Shown: positions 1 through 6,846 of the stretch, piece by piece
Numbering within the stretch: position 1 is the first letter of the stretch
How the letters are laid out: the number at the start of each line of letters is the position of its first letter
NCBI GenBank assembly: GCA_030453285.1
Contig: JAKDKP010000053.1
Coordinates: 1 to 9,041, forward strand
Direction of reading: 5' to 3'
DNA from: Propionibacteriales bacterium
GTDB taxonomy: Bacteria; Actinomycetota; Actinomycetes; Propionibacteriales; Propionibacteriaceae
Length of the DNA: 9,041 nt
Program-made: the position numbers and the translations under genes
Notes under the pieces: generated by a model
Seen by the model: only the letters and a program-made list of their open reading frames with translations
Told to the model about the DNA's origin: nothing
Database searches by the model: none

Positions 1-662
1 ACAACGGTCTGTACGACTGGCGCCGGCGGCGGGGCAGCGACGACCGGGATCAGCAGCAGACCGACGAAAAGCCCGAGGATGCCGGCCGACAGGCCCACCG
101 TGGTGCGGGTGATGAACCACGGCATGGGTCGATCACTCGTCGGCGGCCTCGATCGGTCGCGGGCAGGGTCCGCCCCGGCTGCGGATGGCGGGTCGGGCGC
201 GGGAGGCGGCGGCGCGCTGGTCCCCGATCCCAGTGCCGCCGCGGTGGGTTGCACCAGCGTCGCTGTGACCGGATCGGTGTCCCCGCCGATCACATTGTCG
301 TCGAACAGGCCGCCGGCGAATCCGCCGAAAGGGCTCGCGCCGAAGCCGGCACTCCCTGCGTGGTCGGGGCTGTTGTTCGATCCGGTGCCGGCTGAGCTGG
401 GTGGGGTGGCACCGGGTGCCCGGTGACCGGGCTCGAGGACGGTTGGTACGGAGTCGTCCGGGTCACTGCCGGGCGGCCCGGGCCACGGACGCGGGTACCC
501 CGCCTCGGGACCGGAGGGCGTCGTCAGGGGGTCGACGGGCCGGATCGTGGTCGCCTGGTCACTCTCCTCACCGCCGACGTCGGGCGACGACGAATCGTGC
601 CGACTCGGGGTCACTGCCGACGCCGCACCGAACGGATCGCCCGAGGGCGGCTGCCAGCTCAT
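1..662 (-). CDS. Pro/Gly/Ser-rich protein with one membrane segment, partial (C-terminus off the left edge)
   Basis: Reading the minus strand from ATG at 662 gives 220 codons with no stop up to the window edge, so the gene is partial. The first 180 or so residues look disordered, rich in Pro, Gly, Ser, Asp and Ala, starting MSWQPPSGDPFG and carrying a Gly/Phe-rich patch around residues 103-120 (GFGASPFGGFAGGLF). A basic stretch (RDRSRPP, about 168-174) precedes a single hydrophobic segment at about 189-210, followed by a Pro-rich stretch. The positive-inside rule suggests N-in, C-out. The ATG lies 2 nt after the DUF349 stop codon (TGA-CC-ATG), so translational coupling is likely; I see no strong Shine-Dalgarno sequence. 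I do not recognise the family. The missing C-terminus could hold an extracytoplasmic domain. A membrane-anchored cyclophilin is one possibility, because ppi genes occur near hisS in other actinobacteria, but nothing visible here proves it. Confidence 0.72.
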   Translation of the reverse strand, partial: MSWQPPSGDPFGAASAVTPSRHDSSSPDVGGEESDQATTIRPVDPLTTPSGPEAGYPRPWPGPPGSDPDDSVPTVLEPGHRAPGATPPSSAGTGSNNSPDHAGSAGFGASPFGGFAGGLFDDNVIGGDTDPVTATLVQPTAAALGSGTSAPPPPAPDPPSAAGADPARDRSRPPTSDRPMPWFITRTTVGLSAGILGLFVGLLLIPVVAAPPPAPVVQTV

Positions 663-664
663 GG

Positions 665-1909
665 TCAGCCGCTGAAGTCGGCCACGGCTGCCTCGGCCTG
701 CTCCAGCCAGCTCCGGTAGGTGTCGGCGGCCTTGCGGGCCTCGGTCGCCGCCCGATCGTCACCGCGCTTCTCGGCCTTGGCCGCCTTCTCCTCGTAGCTC
801 GCGATCTGGTCGCGGAGCTTGTCCGCCGTCTCCTCGGCGCGCGCCCGCGCCTCGGGATTGGAACGCTCCCACTGCGCGGTCTCGACGTCGGAGATTGAGG
901 CCTCCAGCGCCTTCATGCGTTGATCGAGGGGGCGAATGGCGTCGCGCGGCACCTTGCCGATCTCGGCCCACTTGTCGGCCAGCTCACGGTAGGCGGTCTT
1001 GGCCGCGGAGAGGTCCTGCGCCGGTGTGATCCGCGGTTCGTACTGGCTGAGGAGCTCCTCCTTGAGTTGCTGGTTGCTGGCGAACTCCTTGTCCTGCTCG
1101 GCCAGTTGCGCGGATTTGGCGTTGAAGAAGGTGTCCTGCAGCCCCCGGAAGGTCTGCCACAGCTTCTCGTCGATGGCGCGTGGCGCCGCCCCGGCCTCCT
1201 TCCAGCGGGTCATCAGGTCGCGGAAGGCGCCGGTCGTCTGCCCCCAGTCGGTCGAGGTGGACAGCTCCTCGGCCTCGGTGATGATCCGGCGCTTGATCGT
1301 TGCCGCCTCGTCGCGTTTGGTGGCCTGCTCGGAGAACTGGGCCTTGCGACGCTTCGTGTAGGTCGTCCTCGCGGTGGAGAATCGATGCCACAGCTCGTCA
1401 TCGGTGGCGCGGTCCAGGCGCGGCACCGCCTTCCACTTCTCCAGCAGGTCACGGAACTTGTTGACACCACCACGCCAGTCGTTGCCGCCGGCCAGTTTCT
1501 CGGCCTGGGCAACGTAGCTTTCCTTCTCGGCGCGGGCCTTCTCCTGCTGCTTGGCCTTCTCGGCCTTGCGTACGGCACGCTGCTCGTCGAGTTTGGGGGT
1601 CAGGGCATCCAACTTGGCCGCCAAGCCGGCCAGGTCACCAACGGCATTGGCCGCCAGAATCGCCTTGCGTTCCTTCTTGATCGAGCCGGCCGCCTCGTCG
1701 GGGGACAGCGTGCCCGACGTGAGGCGGGCCTCCAGCAAGCCGACCTCGACCTCCAGGGAACGGAACCGCTTCACATAGAAGTCCAGTGCCTCGGCCGGAT
1801 CGGTGTCGGGGATCTGTCCGACGCTGCGCTCACCGTCGGCCGTCTTCACGTACACGGTGCCGTCGGGATCGACTCGTCCGAACTTCTCTGCGTCAGCCAG
1901 GTCACTCAT
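665..1909 (-). CDS. DUF349 domain-containing protein
   Basis: A 414-residue soluble, highly charged protein, rich in Lys, Glu, Ala and Gln and with no membrane segment. The N-terminus (FGRVDPDGTVYVKTADGERSVG, about residues 10-31) is the usual start of actinobacterial DUF349 proteins. Three copies of the DUF349 core motif are visible: EKWKAVPR (157-164), TRWKEAGAAPR (234-244) and DKWAEIGKVPR (312-322), each followed by a helical stretch with conserved Trp/Phe. Charge-rich helices at about 114-136 and in the last 60 residues look like coiled coil. Its molecular function is not known to me. The start at 1909 was chosen from the family N-terminus (MSDL...). An in-frame ATG at 1948 has a better Shine-Dalgarno sequence (AAAAGGA, 4 nt spacing) and would add 13 residues, overlapping the divergent hydrolase start. 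It probably forms an operon with the membrane protein 2 nt downstream. Confidence 0.9.
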   Translation of the reverse strand: MSDLADAEKFGRVDPDGTVYVKTADGERSVGQIPDTDPAEALDFYVKRFRSLEVEVGLLEARLTSGTLSPDEAAGSIKKERKAILAANAVGDLAGLAAKLDALTPKLDEQRAVRKAEKAKQQEKARAEKESYVAQAEKLAGGNDWRGGVNKFRDLLEKWKAVPRLDRATDDELWHRFSTARTTYTKRRKAQFSEQATKRDEAATIKRRIITEAEELSTSTDWGQTTGAFRDLMTRWKEAGAAPRAIDEKLWQTFRGLQDTFFNAKSAQLAEQDKEFASNQQLKEELLSQYEPRITPAQDLSAAKTAYRELADKWAEIGKVPRDAIRPLDQRMKALEASISDVETAQWERSNPEARARAEETADKLRDQIASYEEKAAKAEKRGDDRAATEARKAADTYRSWLEQAEAAVADFSG

Positions 1910-1927
1910 GGGCCCAATCTTGCCCGA

Positions 1928-1933
1928 TAGGGT
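1928..1933 (+). promoter_or_regulatory. -10 element of the MBL-fold hydrolase gene (leaderless)
   Basis: TAGGGT fits the actinobacterial TANNNT consensus and ends 7 nt before the GTG at 1941, which puts the predicted transcript start on the start codon. There is no convincing -35. The overlapping AGGG (1929-1932), 8 nt before the GTG, could alternatively act as a weak Shine-Dalgarno sequence. Confidence 0.5.
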
Positions 1934-1940
1934 GCCAACC

Positions 1941-2633
1941 GTGCTCATCGCATCCTTTTCCACCGGTCCGTGGGAGACCAACTGTTACGTGATTGCGCCG
2001 GTCGAGCGGTCTGCGTGTGTGATCGTCGACCCTGGTCCGGACGCCGCCGCCGTCGTCGAGACCATCGTCGAGTCGCAAGGGCTGACGCCGGTCGCTGTGC
2101 TCGCCACGCATGGTCACCTCGACCACATTGCCGAGGCGCATCGGATCTGCGCCACGTACGACATCGGCTGCTGGATCCACGCCGACGATCGGGGGCTGCT
2201 CACCGATCCGGTGGCCGGGCTCGGATCTGACCTGGCGCCGCTGGTCGAGCAGTTGCTCGGGTCACGCACGCTGCCGGAACCGGCACAGGTCCATGAACTG
2301 TCCGACGGTGACCAGCTGAGCCTGGCCGGGCTACGCTTTGACGTTCGCCATGCACCGGGCCACACGCCCGGTTCGGTGTTGTACGAGGTCGCCAACCCCG
2401 GTCGTGGGCCGAACGCCCCCGATGTGCTGCTGTCGGGTGATGTGCTGTTTGCCGGCGCGATCGGCCGGACCGACCTGCCCGGCGGGTCGGAGGAGGCCAT
2501 GCGGAAGACGCTGGTCGATGTTGTGCTCGGTGTCGATGACAGCCGCGTCGTGCTGCCGGGCCATGGGTTGCAGACAACGATGGCGCGGGAGCGGCGGACA
2601 AACCCGTACCTGGCGCACTCATACCTGACCTAG
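1941..2633 (+). CDS. MBL-fold metallo-hydrolase (glyoxalase II-like)
   Basis: A 230-residue metallo-beta-lactamase-fold hydrolase. The metal-binding signature THGHLDH gives His57, His59, Asp61 and His62. The further ligands expected for this fold are His141 (in GHTPGS), Asp167 (in SGDVLF) and His208 (in LPGHG), so the dinuclear metal site looks complete. Length and motif order match glyoxalase II-like (hydroxyacylglutathione hydrolase-related) proteins. The true substrate cannot be read from sequence, and actinobacteria usually lack glutathione, so a different thioester or another substrate is likely. The frame is open further upstream, but family members begin (M/V)LIA-F--G---TNCYV, which selects GTG 1941 (GTG 1932 is the alternative). 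It precedes hisS by 57 nt on the same strand, a pairing common in actinobacteria, so co-transcription is plausible. Confidence 0.9.
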   Translation: MLIASFSTGPWETNCYVIAPVERSACVIVDPGPDAAAVVETIVESQGLTPVAVLATHGHLDHIAEAHRICATYDIGCWIHADDRGLLTDPVAGLGSDLAPLVEQLLGSRTLPEPAQVHELSDGDQLSLAGLRFDVRHAPGHTPGSVLYEVANPGRGPNAPDVLLSGDVLFAGAIGRTDLPGGSEEAMRKTLVDVVLGVDDSRVVLPGHGLQTTMARERRTNPYLAHSYLT

Positions 2634-2690
2634 GCTTTCCCGACGCCTCCCGTACATCCGAAGAAGCACCGTCGACAACGAGGATCATCC

Positions 2691-4037
2691 ATGCCACGCC
2701 CCAAGCCGCTCTCCGGCTTCCCCGAATTCCTGCCCGGCGACCGGATCGTCGAGCAGCGCGTCCTCGAAGTGCTCACCGGCGTGTTCGAGCTGCACGGGTT
2801 CGGCTCGATCGCCACGCGAGCGGTGGAGCCGCTGGAGGTGCTGGCCGGCAAGGGGGAGATCGACAAGGAGGTCTACGTCGTCCGGCGACTGCACGCTGAG
2901 GATGAGTCCACCGATCGGCTCGGCCTGCACTACGACCTGACCGTGCCGTTCGCGCGCTACGTGCTGGAGAATGCCGGCCACCTGCAGTTCCCGTTCCGCC
3001 GCTACCAGGTGCAGACGGTGTGGCGTGGGGAGCGCCCGCAGGAGGGCCGCTATCGCGAGTTCACCCAGGCCGACCTCGACATCGTCGGTGCCGACACCCT
3101 CGGCGACCACCACGACACCGAAATCGTGCTGGCCGCCCTCGACGGGTTCGAGCGGTTGCACACCGAGTTGGGCTTCCCCACGGTCGTGATGCGGGTCAAC
3201 AACCGCAAGCTGTCGGAGGGCTTCTATCGCGGGCTCGGCGTCACCGACACCCCGGCTGTGCTGCGGATCGTCGACAAGCTCGACAAGATCGGTCCCGAGA
3301 AGGTGGCCGCCCAACTCGTCTCCGAGCTGGGGCTGTCGGCCGAGGCGGCCGGACAGTGTCTCGCGCTGGCCGGGATCCGAACGGCCGATGAGACCTTCGT
3401 CGATCGTGTACGAGCGCTCGGTGTCACCTCCGATCTCCTCGATGAGGGCCTGGCGCTGTTGTCGGAGTTGGTGCGGGCAGCGAACGCGCTTGTCCCTGGG
3501 CGGGTCGTGGCCGACCTGAGCATCGCTCGCGGACTGGACTACTACACCGGAACGGTCTTCGAGACCGAACTGGCCGGCCTCGAGTCGCTCGGTTCGGTCG
3601 CCTCGGGCGGGCGGTATGACCAATTGGCCAATGACGGCAAGCGAACCTACCCCGGTGTCGGCTTCTCGTTCGGCATCAGCCGGATGCTGGTTCCCATGAT
3701 CAACAAGGGTCTGTACGGCGCCAGCCGCCCGGTGCCGACCTGTGTCCTGGTGGCCGTCGACGACGAGGAGTCGCGAGGGCGGGCCGTCGAGGTGGCCACG
3801 CAGCTCCGCGCCCGAGGGATCGCCAGTGAGGTGGCGCCCAAGGCGGACAAGTTCGGCAAGCAGATCCGCCACGCCGACCGGCGGGGGATCCCGTACGTGT
3901 GGTTCGGCTCTGCCGGGTCCGGTGCCGCGGGTGAGGTGAAGGACATCAGGACCGGTGAGCAGGCGCCTGCCGACCCGGCCACTTGGCAACCGGCGCCCGA
4001 CGCCGTACGACCTCAGGTGCGGGCGACCCCAGCCTGA
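2691..4037 (+). CDS. hisS: Histidyl-tRNA synthetase
   Basis: Cytoplasmic class II synthetase that charges tRNA-His; 448 residues, normal for the family. The N-terminus (PKPLSGFPEFLPGDRIVEQ) is the variant found in part of the Actinomycetota. Class II motif 2 is VWRGERPQEGRYREFTQ with Arg112; the His-specific motif is RGLDYYTGTVFE (280-291); motif 3 is GVGFSFGISR (322-331). The C-terminal ~110 residues form the anticodon-binding domain. The His-specific motif and anticodon domain argue for a true HisRS rather than the HisZ paralogue. The ATG at 2691 has a good Shine-Dalgarno sequence, GAGGA at 2680-2684, with 6 nt spacing. It follows the hydrolase gene on the same strand and is convergent with the marR-type gene. 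I found no T-box in its 57-nt leader. Confidence 0.97.
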   Translation: MPRPKPLSGFPEFLPGDRIVEQRVLEVLTGVFELHGFGSIATRAVEPLEVLAGKGEIDKEVYVVRRLHAEDESTDRLGLHYDLTVPFARYVLENAGHLQFPFRRYQVQTVWRGERPQEGRYREFTQADLDIVGADTLGDHHDTEIVLAALDGFERLHTELGFPTVVMRVNNRKLSEGFYRGLGVTDTPAVLRIVDKLDKIGPEKVAAQLVSELGLSAEAAGQCLALAGIRTADETFVDRVRALGVTSDLLDEGLALLSELVRAANALVPGRVVADLSIARGLDYYTGTVFETELAGLESLGSVASGGRYDQLANDGKRTYPGVGFSFGISRMLVPMINKGLYGASRPVPTCVLVAVDDEESRGRAVEVATQLRARGIASEVAPKADKFGKQIRHADRRGIPYVWFGSAGSGAAGEVKDIRTGEQAPADPATWQPAPDAVRPQVRATPA

Positions 4038-4064
4038 GTCCCTCTGCGATGGGATCGGCCTCAG
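4034..4064. terminator. Possible bidirectional stem-loop between convergent genes
   Basis: CTGAG (4034-4038) pairs with CTCAG (4060-4064), and inside it TCCC (4039-4042) pairs with GGGA (4051-4054), with an 8-nt loop and a 5-nt bulge on the 3' side. It covers both stop codons of the convergent hisS and MarR-type genes. There is no U-tract on either strand, so activity as a terminator is a weak inference from position. Confidence 0.25.
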
Positions 4065-4549
4065 TCGAGGTCCTCGGCGGCGCGGGCGACGGCGTGTGCC
4101 ATGGCGGTCAATGTCGTGCTGAGCTCGTCCGGGTCGACGGTGGTGTGCTGCAGGAAGGCCTCGTACGCCCGACCGAAGGCCGTCCGCCCACCAGCCAGGG
4201 CCTCCGATCCGGCGGGGGTCAGGGAGAGCGCCCAGGCGCGGCCGTCCCGGTCGGATCGGCGGCGGACCACGTGACCACGGCGTACGGGCCCGGCGATCCA
4301 GTCGGTCATGGTGGTCAGCGGGACCTTCAGGTCGTTGGCGAGCTGGGTGGCGGTCACATCGTTGTCCTCGGCATCGGAGGAGTTCTCCTCGGCCCTTGAG
4401 GAGAACAGGGCGATCGAGGAGTAGAGGGCGTAGTCGACCGGGTTGATCGGAGCATCGGCGAAGGCGCGAGTGAGCAACCGGGCCATGGCACGATCCAGTA
4501 CGAATGCGTCGAGGAAGGGGGTGGGTTCCCATCTGCGTTTGTCCGCCAT
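4061..4549 (-). CDS. MarR-family transcriptional regulator
   Basis: A 162-residue DNA-binding protein of MarR size. An N-terminal dimerisation helix region (about 10-50) is followed by an Asp/Glu-rich turn (54-64). The winged helix has DVTATQLANDLKVPLTTMTDWI at 64-85 as HTH and VRRRSDRDGRAWALSLTPAG (95-114) as wing, the classic MarR wing with conserved D-x-R. A C-terminal helical region completes the dimer interface. The frame is open far upstream, but the domain starts at ATG 4549, and a -10 (TACGCT) lies 7 nt before it, so the mRNA is probably leaderless. It is divergent from the sugar dehydrogenase lipoprotein gene, with an 18-nt inverted repeat in the shared 78-nt region. Repression of that gene and of itself, relieved by a small ligand, is the likely role. 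The ligand is unknown. Confidence 0.88.
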   Translation of the reverse strand: MADKRRWEPTPFLDAFVLDRAMARLLTRAFADAPINPVDYALYSSIALFSSRAEENSSDAEDNDVTATQLANDLKVPLTTMTDWIAGPVRRGHVVRRRSDRDGRAWALSLTPAGSEALAGGRTAFGRAYEAFLQHTTVDPDELSTTLTAMAHAVARAAEDLD

Positions 4550-4556
4550 TCTCGGG

Positions 4557-4562
4557 AGCGTA
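4557..4562 (-). promoter_or_regulatory. -10 element of the marR-type gene (leaderless)
   Basis: On the minus strand this reads TACGCT (TANNNT), with 7 nt to the ATG at 4549, so the predicted +1 is the A of ATG. No Shine-Dalgarno sequence precedes the ATG and no clear -35 is visible. Confidence 0.5.
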
Positions 4563-4597
4563 GTGCACCGACGTTGATCAGCCGGTGAGGCACCAAT

Positions 4598-4615
4598 TAC
4601 TACGAGCACGTAGTA
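4598..4615. promoter_or_regulatory. Inverted repeat, probable MarR operator
   Basis: TACTACG-AGCA-CGTAGTA is a perfect inverted repeat with 7-bp arms and a 4-nt centre, 18 nt in total, the size typical of MarR operators. Its right edge overlaps the first two bases of the dehydrogenase -10 at 4614-4619, and it lies about 36 nt upstream of the marR-type -10. Binding should block the dehydrogenase promoter. Confidence 0.7.
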
Positions 4616-4619
4616 GTCT
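4614..4619 (+). promoter_or_regulatory. -10 element of the sugar dehydrogenase gene (leaderless)
   Basis: TAGTCT fits TANNNT and ends 8 nt before the ATG at 4628. The only purine-rich run upstream (GAGG, 4623-4626) sits 1 nt from the ATG, too close for a Shine-Dalgarno sequence, so a leaderless transcript is likely. No good -35 is present. Confidence 0.5.
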
Positions 4620-4627
4620 GCCGAGGC

Positions 4628-5884
4628 ATGAGGCAACCAGCACGACGTGCAGCCCTGACCATCTCGATCGTCCTGACGTTGGGGGCATGTGCTTCCGGTG
4701 GTGGAGACTCCACCGGTGCACGGTCGGAGTCCACGCCGGTGTCCGCGGCGAGCACATCCGGCGCGCCGCCGGGTGGCAGGCTCACGTTCACGCCGGTGAC
4801 CGATGAACTCAAGGTGCCCCGCAACGCCATTCCGGTCGGTGACGGACGCCTGCTGATCAGTGATCAACACGGGACGGTCCGGGTTCTGGATGACGGTGAT
4901 CTGCGGCCCCAGCCGCTGCTGGACATCCGGCGCGACGTGATGCCGCCAACCGATTCCTCGTTGGAGCTGGGGTTGGCCGGAGTGGCACTGGCCCCAGACT
5001 TCGCCAAGACCGGAAACCTCTATACCTTCGCCACCGAAAAGCCTCGGCGGGGCAATCCGTCCGGCACCCGACAGGTGAGTGTGTTGCGCCGCTGGACCGT
5101 GGACACCAAGACATTGGTCGCCGATCCCGACTCGGGGACCGAGCTGCTGGCCGTGCCTTCGCGGACCAAGGATCACGTCGGTGGTGACATCGCCTTCGAT
5201 GCCGACGGCTATCTGTTCATCGGGCTCGGCTCGGGGACGGGTGATGAGGCGGCTCAGGATTCTCGACAGTTGGCCGGCAAGGTGCTGCGCATCCGGCCGG
5301 AGGCCAACGGCAAGCTGACCCCGGCCAAGAACAATCCGTACGCCTCAGGAGGTGGAGATCCCCGGGTGCTGTCGATGGGCTACCGCAACCCGTGGCGAGC
5401 CGATTTCGACGACGAGTGGGGGATGTTGATCGCCGAGCCGATGTTCACCGAGTCCGCCCAACACGTGTGGTCCCCTCTGGCGGGAGACAACGGCGGCTAC
5501 CCCGACCTTCCCTCTCGTACGCCCGCTTGTTGGCAGGACGGCACGGTGGTGCCGCAGTGCCAGACGACCGAGGCTGGACTGGCCATCACGCCACCGTCGA
5601 TGGAGTACGACTCGGGCATCGGGGTGATTGCCAGCGGCGTGGTAGCGGTCCGCGGCGAAGCCTGGGGTGAACTGGATGGGAAGGTGCTGGTGTCGGACTG
5701 GCGCGGCAAGATTCTCGCCGCCACGCCCGGGAAGGCGCCGTGGTCGTACGAAGAAGTGGCGACCGATCTGGATCTCGACGGGTACCTGTGGGAGCTCGAC
5801 GGTGCCGGCGAGGAGGTGTACGCGATGGTGACCAACGAGAACATGGGCAAGGGCACCGTCTACCAGGTGACGATGCAGACCTGA
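4628..5884 (+). CDS. Lipoprotein, glucose/sorbosone dehydrogenase family (PQQ-dependent sugar dehydrogenase)
   Basis: A 418-residue exported lipoprotein. Arg6-Arg7 precede a hydrophobic stretch, then the lipobox LGAC, with Cys21 as the lipidation site and a Gly/Ser/Thr-rich linker. The rest matches the GSDH six-bladed beta-propeller family: GLAGVALAPDFA (about 115-126), DHVGGDIAFDADGYLFIGLG (182-201) with His183 at the place of the family's active-site His, LAGKVLRIRPEA, GYRNPWRADFD (251-261), and a C-terminal KVLVSDWRGKIL (352-363). Family members oxidise sugars or aldoses with PQQ and Ca2+ on the outer face of the membrane, but many actinobacterial members are untested, so PQQ use and substrate are inference. 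ATG 4628 is chosen because it starts the signal peptide. The divergent MarR-type gene and the inverted repeat over its -10 suggest ligand-controlled repression. It is convergent with the LysR-type gene, 14 nt away. Confidence 0.88.
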   Translation: MRQPARRAALTISIVLTLGACASGGGDSTGARSESTPVSAASTSGAPPGGRLTFTPVTDELKVPRNAIPVGDGRLLISDQHGTVRVLDDGDLRPQPLLDIRRDVMPPTDSSLELGLAGVALAPDFAKTGNLYTFATEKPRRGNPSGTRQVSVLRRWTVDTKTLVADPDSGTELLAVPSRTKDHVGGDIAFDADGYLFIGLGSGTGDEAAQDSRQLAGKVLRIRPEANGKLTPAKNNPYASGGGDPRVLSMGYRNPWRADFDDEWGMLIAEPMFTESAQHVWSPLAGDNGGYPDLPSRTPACWQDGTVVPQCQTTEAGLAITPPSMEYDSGIGVIASGVVAVRGEAWGELDGKVLVSDWRGKILAATPGKAPWSYEEVATDLDLDGYLWELDGAGEEVYAMVTNENMGKGTVYQVTMQT

Positions 5885-5898
5885 GTCGTTGCCTCGGG

Positions 5899-6807
5899 TC
5901 AATGCTGTTCGGCACCAAGGCGTTGCGCGATCCGTACGAGATCGTCGGCTGCACCGTCTGGCCGCGTCGGCGGCAACCAGACCGCACGCATCCGCCGCTG
6001 CAGGTCGAGGTCGGCCACCGGGACGGCCCGCAGTTCTCCCGAGCGCAGGGCGGTGTGCACCGACAGCACACTGAGCACGGCCGGCCCGGCACCGGAGGCG
6101 ACACCGGCACGGACGGCGGTGTTGCTGGTGAGCTCCAGGGTCGGGGGTACGCGCTCGTGGCGAGCCAGCACCGATTCCAGGGTTGACCGCGTACCCGACC
6201 CTTCCTCCCGTACGACCAGGGGAGTGGCCGCCAATTCCTGGGCGCTCAGCGGCCGCCGTCGCCGCGCCCACGGATGGTCGCTGGCGACCACGACCACCAG
6301 GCGATCGCGCGCGACGGTGAGGGACTGCAGACCCTTGGGGATGCGCGGCGACTCGACGAATCCGATCGGGCACGACCGATCCCGGACCCGGCTGAACACC
6401 TCGTCGGAATTGTGGACCGCAACGCTGATCCGGGTCTCGGGCTGTTGGCGCCGCAGTTCGGTGAGCCAGGCCGGGAGCAGATGCTCGGCAATCGTCATCG
6501 AAGCCGCAATGCTCACCTCGCTTCGGTGGCGGGCATGCAGGGCCTCGGTCCCGATCAGCAATCGGTCGGCGGCGGTGAGCACCTGCCGTGCCCAGTCGAC
6601 CACCACGATGCCTTCATCGGTCAGCGTGGATCCGGTGTGCGAGCGGCGCAGGAGGATGAGGCCCAGATGGGCTTCCAGTCGGGTCAGGGCCCGGCTCGCA
6701 TTGGGCTGGGCCATCCCGACGGCACGGGCCGCCGCACTCAGTCCGCCGTGCTCGGAAACGGCGACCAGCAGGTCAAGGACGGCCAGGTCGGGCCAATGTC
6801 GGGTCAT
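5899..6807 (-). CDS. LysR-family transcriptional regulator
   Basis: A 302-residue LTTR of normal length. The N-terminal winged HTH (about 1-65) includes VSEHGGLSAAARAVGMAQPN and SRALTRLEAHLGLILLRR, the classic LTTR helix-turn-helix and wing, followed by a linker helix. Residues from about 90 form the periplasmic-binding-protein-like effector domain (SIAASMTIAEHLLPAWL, then VVVVASDHPWA and PLVVREEGSGTRSTLE), as in CysB/CysR/YeiE-like regulators. The start at 6807 is supported by the domain start and by a -10 (TATCAT) 6 nt upstream. It is divergent from the YeiH-type transporter gene with a 102-nt shared region; lysR-yeiH divergence is a well known arrangement (yeiE-yeiH in enterobacteria), so it probably activates that gene. 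The effector is unknown; a sulfur oxyanion is a guess from the neighbour. Confidence 0.93.
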   Translation of the reverse strand: MTRHWPDLAVLDLLVAVSEHGGLSAAARAVGMAQPNASRALTRLEAHLGLILLRRSHTGSTLTDEGIVVVDWARQVLTAADRLLIGTEALHARHRSEVSIAASMTIAEHLLPAWLTELRRQQPETRISVAVHNSDEVFSRVRDRSCPIGFVESPRIPKGLQSLTVARDRLVVVVASDHPWARRRRPLSAQELAATPLVVREEGSGTRSTLESVLARHERVPPTLELTSNTAVRAGVASGAGPAVLSVLSVHTALRSGELRAVPVADLDLQRRMRAVWLPPTRPDGAADDLVRIAQRLGAEQH

Positions 6808-6813
6808 GCACCG

Positions 6814-6819
6814 ATGATA
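6814..6819 (-). promoter_or_regulatory. -10 element of the lysR-type gene (leaderless)
   Basis: On the minus strand this reads TATCAT, close to consensus TATAAT, ending 6 nt before ATG 6807. This puts +1 on the start codon. No Shine-Dalgarno sequence precedes the ATG, and the -35 region is not recognisable. Confidence 0.5.
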
Positions 6820-6820
6820 T

Positions 6821-6846
6821 GTCGTTCACGACCAGCCATTTCGAAA
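6821..6846. promoter_or_regulatory. Palindromes in the lysR-yeiH intergenic region, possible LysR site
   Basis: GTCGT-TC-ACGAC (6821-6832) is a perfect inverted repeat placed in the -10/-35 spacer of the lysR-type gene. TTTCGAAA (6839-6846) is an 8-nt palindrome nearby. Position fits autoregulation plus activation of the divergent gene, as usual for LTTRs. A classic T-N11-A box was not clearly identified. Confidence 0.35.

Noticed and set aside
79..898. Plus-strand ORFs over the left end
   Set aside because: They are antisense to the minus-strand membrane protein and DUF349 frames, with Arg/Gly/Pro-heavy translations and no recognisable domain.
920..1930. 336-residue plus-strand ORF
   Set aside because: Antisense shadow of the DUF349 gene, which has clear repeated domain motifs on the other strand.
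2685..4568. 627-residue minus-strand ORF
   Set aside because: Antisense to hisS and out of frame with the MarR-type gene; its translation is His/Arg/Gly-rich with no family signature.
4550..5176. N-terminal extension of the MarR-type frame
   Set aside because: It runs through the inverted repeat, both promoters and the antisense of the dehydrogenase. The MarR domain begins at ATG 4549.
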